NCBI RefSeq assembly: GCF_026151205.1
Contig: NC_087072.1
Coordinates: 22,895,603-22,959,602 of the forward strand
Direction of reading: 5' to 3'
Source: Bolinopsis microptera
Taxonomy: Eukaryota > Ctenophora > Tentaculata > Lobata > Bolinopsidae
Length of the DNA: 64,000 nt
The position numbers and the translations under genes are program-made. Below the pieces are notes generated by a model. That model searched no databases. It was not told where the DNA came from and was given only the letters and a program-made list of their open reading frames with translations. Positions 63,533 to 64,000 of this stretch are shown one piece after another; the stretch's first letter is position 1, and every line of letters starts with the position of its first letter.

Positions 63533-63928
63533 TAGCTTCTTTCAAATTTCAAGAATCCGGGTAAAATTTTTTATTAATATCATTTTGATTCAGTACATGG
63601 CATTGTATGCACTTCAATCTTAAGATTTATGAAGCGAAGGTAGTCTCTCTCGCTGCATCAAAGCAGATATTAAACAAACTTGATGAATACCACATGAAAC
63701 GTCTTAAGCAAATTAGTATATCAAAATATGTCATTGTAATTTTGCATGGCTGAAATGTAACGCTCGATTTATATATATAATAATTAATTGAATTTTCAAA
63801 TAAAATAACAGATAACAATGATATACCCTAACATTATCAAAGATAAGACACTCTTACAAAAAATGTATTTCTCGTGCACGATGAATGATGAAGGATGCTT
63901 GGTAATTTCCTTCGCATTAATAACTCAC
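63533..63928. other. Right-edge AT-rich sequence
   Basis: No gene recognised; a short (TA)n run lies near 63768-63780. Confidence 0.4.
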
Positions 63929-63991
63929 TTGCATAACTTTTATTGCACTTTGTAGCAGAGTCTCCAGTCTCTGCTGCAGAGAGCCAAAGTA
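63929..63991 (-). CDS. Possible 21-codon exon of a further minus-strand gene
   Basis: On the minus strand a TTTTTTAG acceptor is followed by an open 63-nt stretch reading YFGSLQQRLETLLQSAIKVM and one more Gln, then a consensus GTGAGT donor. The peptide is an amphipathic, coiled-coil-like helix. A phase-0 exon with both sites at the window edge is suggestive, but nothing else of the gene is visible. Confidence 0.3.
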
Positions 63992-64000
63992 CTAAAAAAG

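Larger units (their letters stand above)
60180..63535 (-). mobile_element. L2/CR1-type LINE, apparently 5'-truncated
   Basis: The complete ORF2 is preceded only by a short Cys/His-rich frame, so most of ORF1 is missing or lies in degraded sequence. The 3' boundary lies somewhere between 60180 and 60400; no clear microsatellite tail or target duplication was found. Confidence 0.7.

Overview
The window is nuclear DNA of an invertebrate animal. It is AT-rich, its genes have GT-AG introns, and it carries intact non-LTR and Copia retrotransposons. Three conserved housekeeping genes can be read exon by exon: CPSF1, TMEM214 and NEMF. Several intronless receptor genes, the CR1/Rex-like and L2/CR1-like LINEs and a metazoan Copia element with an initiator-Met tRNA primer site would suit a cnidarian or another early-branching or soft-bodied invertebrate. 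The sequence alone does not fix the phylum.

Region 1 (1-22952, + strand) is the 3' two thirds of CPSF1, in 17 exons that join in frame to 968 codons plus stop. Two of its introns are very large and hold other genes. The 10.1-kb intron (1774-11921) contains two intronless class-A-like GPCR genes, one on each strand. The 6.4-kb intron (16020-22466) contains an intronless F-box/WD40 gene with one apparent frameshift and a small secreted-protein gene on the other strand.

Region 2 (22953-32489) has a two-exon coiled-coil gene on the minus strand (23870-25768), then about 4 kb of dense short repeats (a 60-bp foldback, three copies of a ~260-280 bp repeat, telomere-like and poly-G tracts). It ends with a third, very divergent intronless 7TM receptor whose C-terminal tail is encoded by a 62-bp tandem repeat.

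Region 3 (32490-47016, - strand) is the complete 13-exon TMEM214 gene (680 aa). Its sixth intron carries a full-length two-ORF LINE (about 35.4-41.3 kb) on the opposite strand. ORF1 of that LINE combines an AlkB-type 2-oxoglutarate/Fe(II) dioxygenase domain, with the whole HxD...H...RxxxxxR signature, and an SGNH/GDSL-type esterase domain. This is the most unusual object in the window.

Region 4 (47366-64000) holds a single-exon NEMF gene (982 aa, ribosome-associated quality control), head-to-tail with TMEM214. A mariner-type MITE with TA target site follows, and a related element lies in inverted orientation inside TMEM214 intron 2. Next is a young Copia LTR retrotransposon (51829-59330; LTRs nearly identical, 5-bp target duplication), and last an intact LINE ORF2 on the minus strand (60405-63302). 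A possible exon of a further minus-strand gene lies at the right edge.
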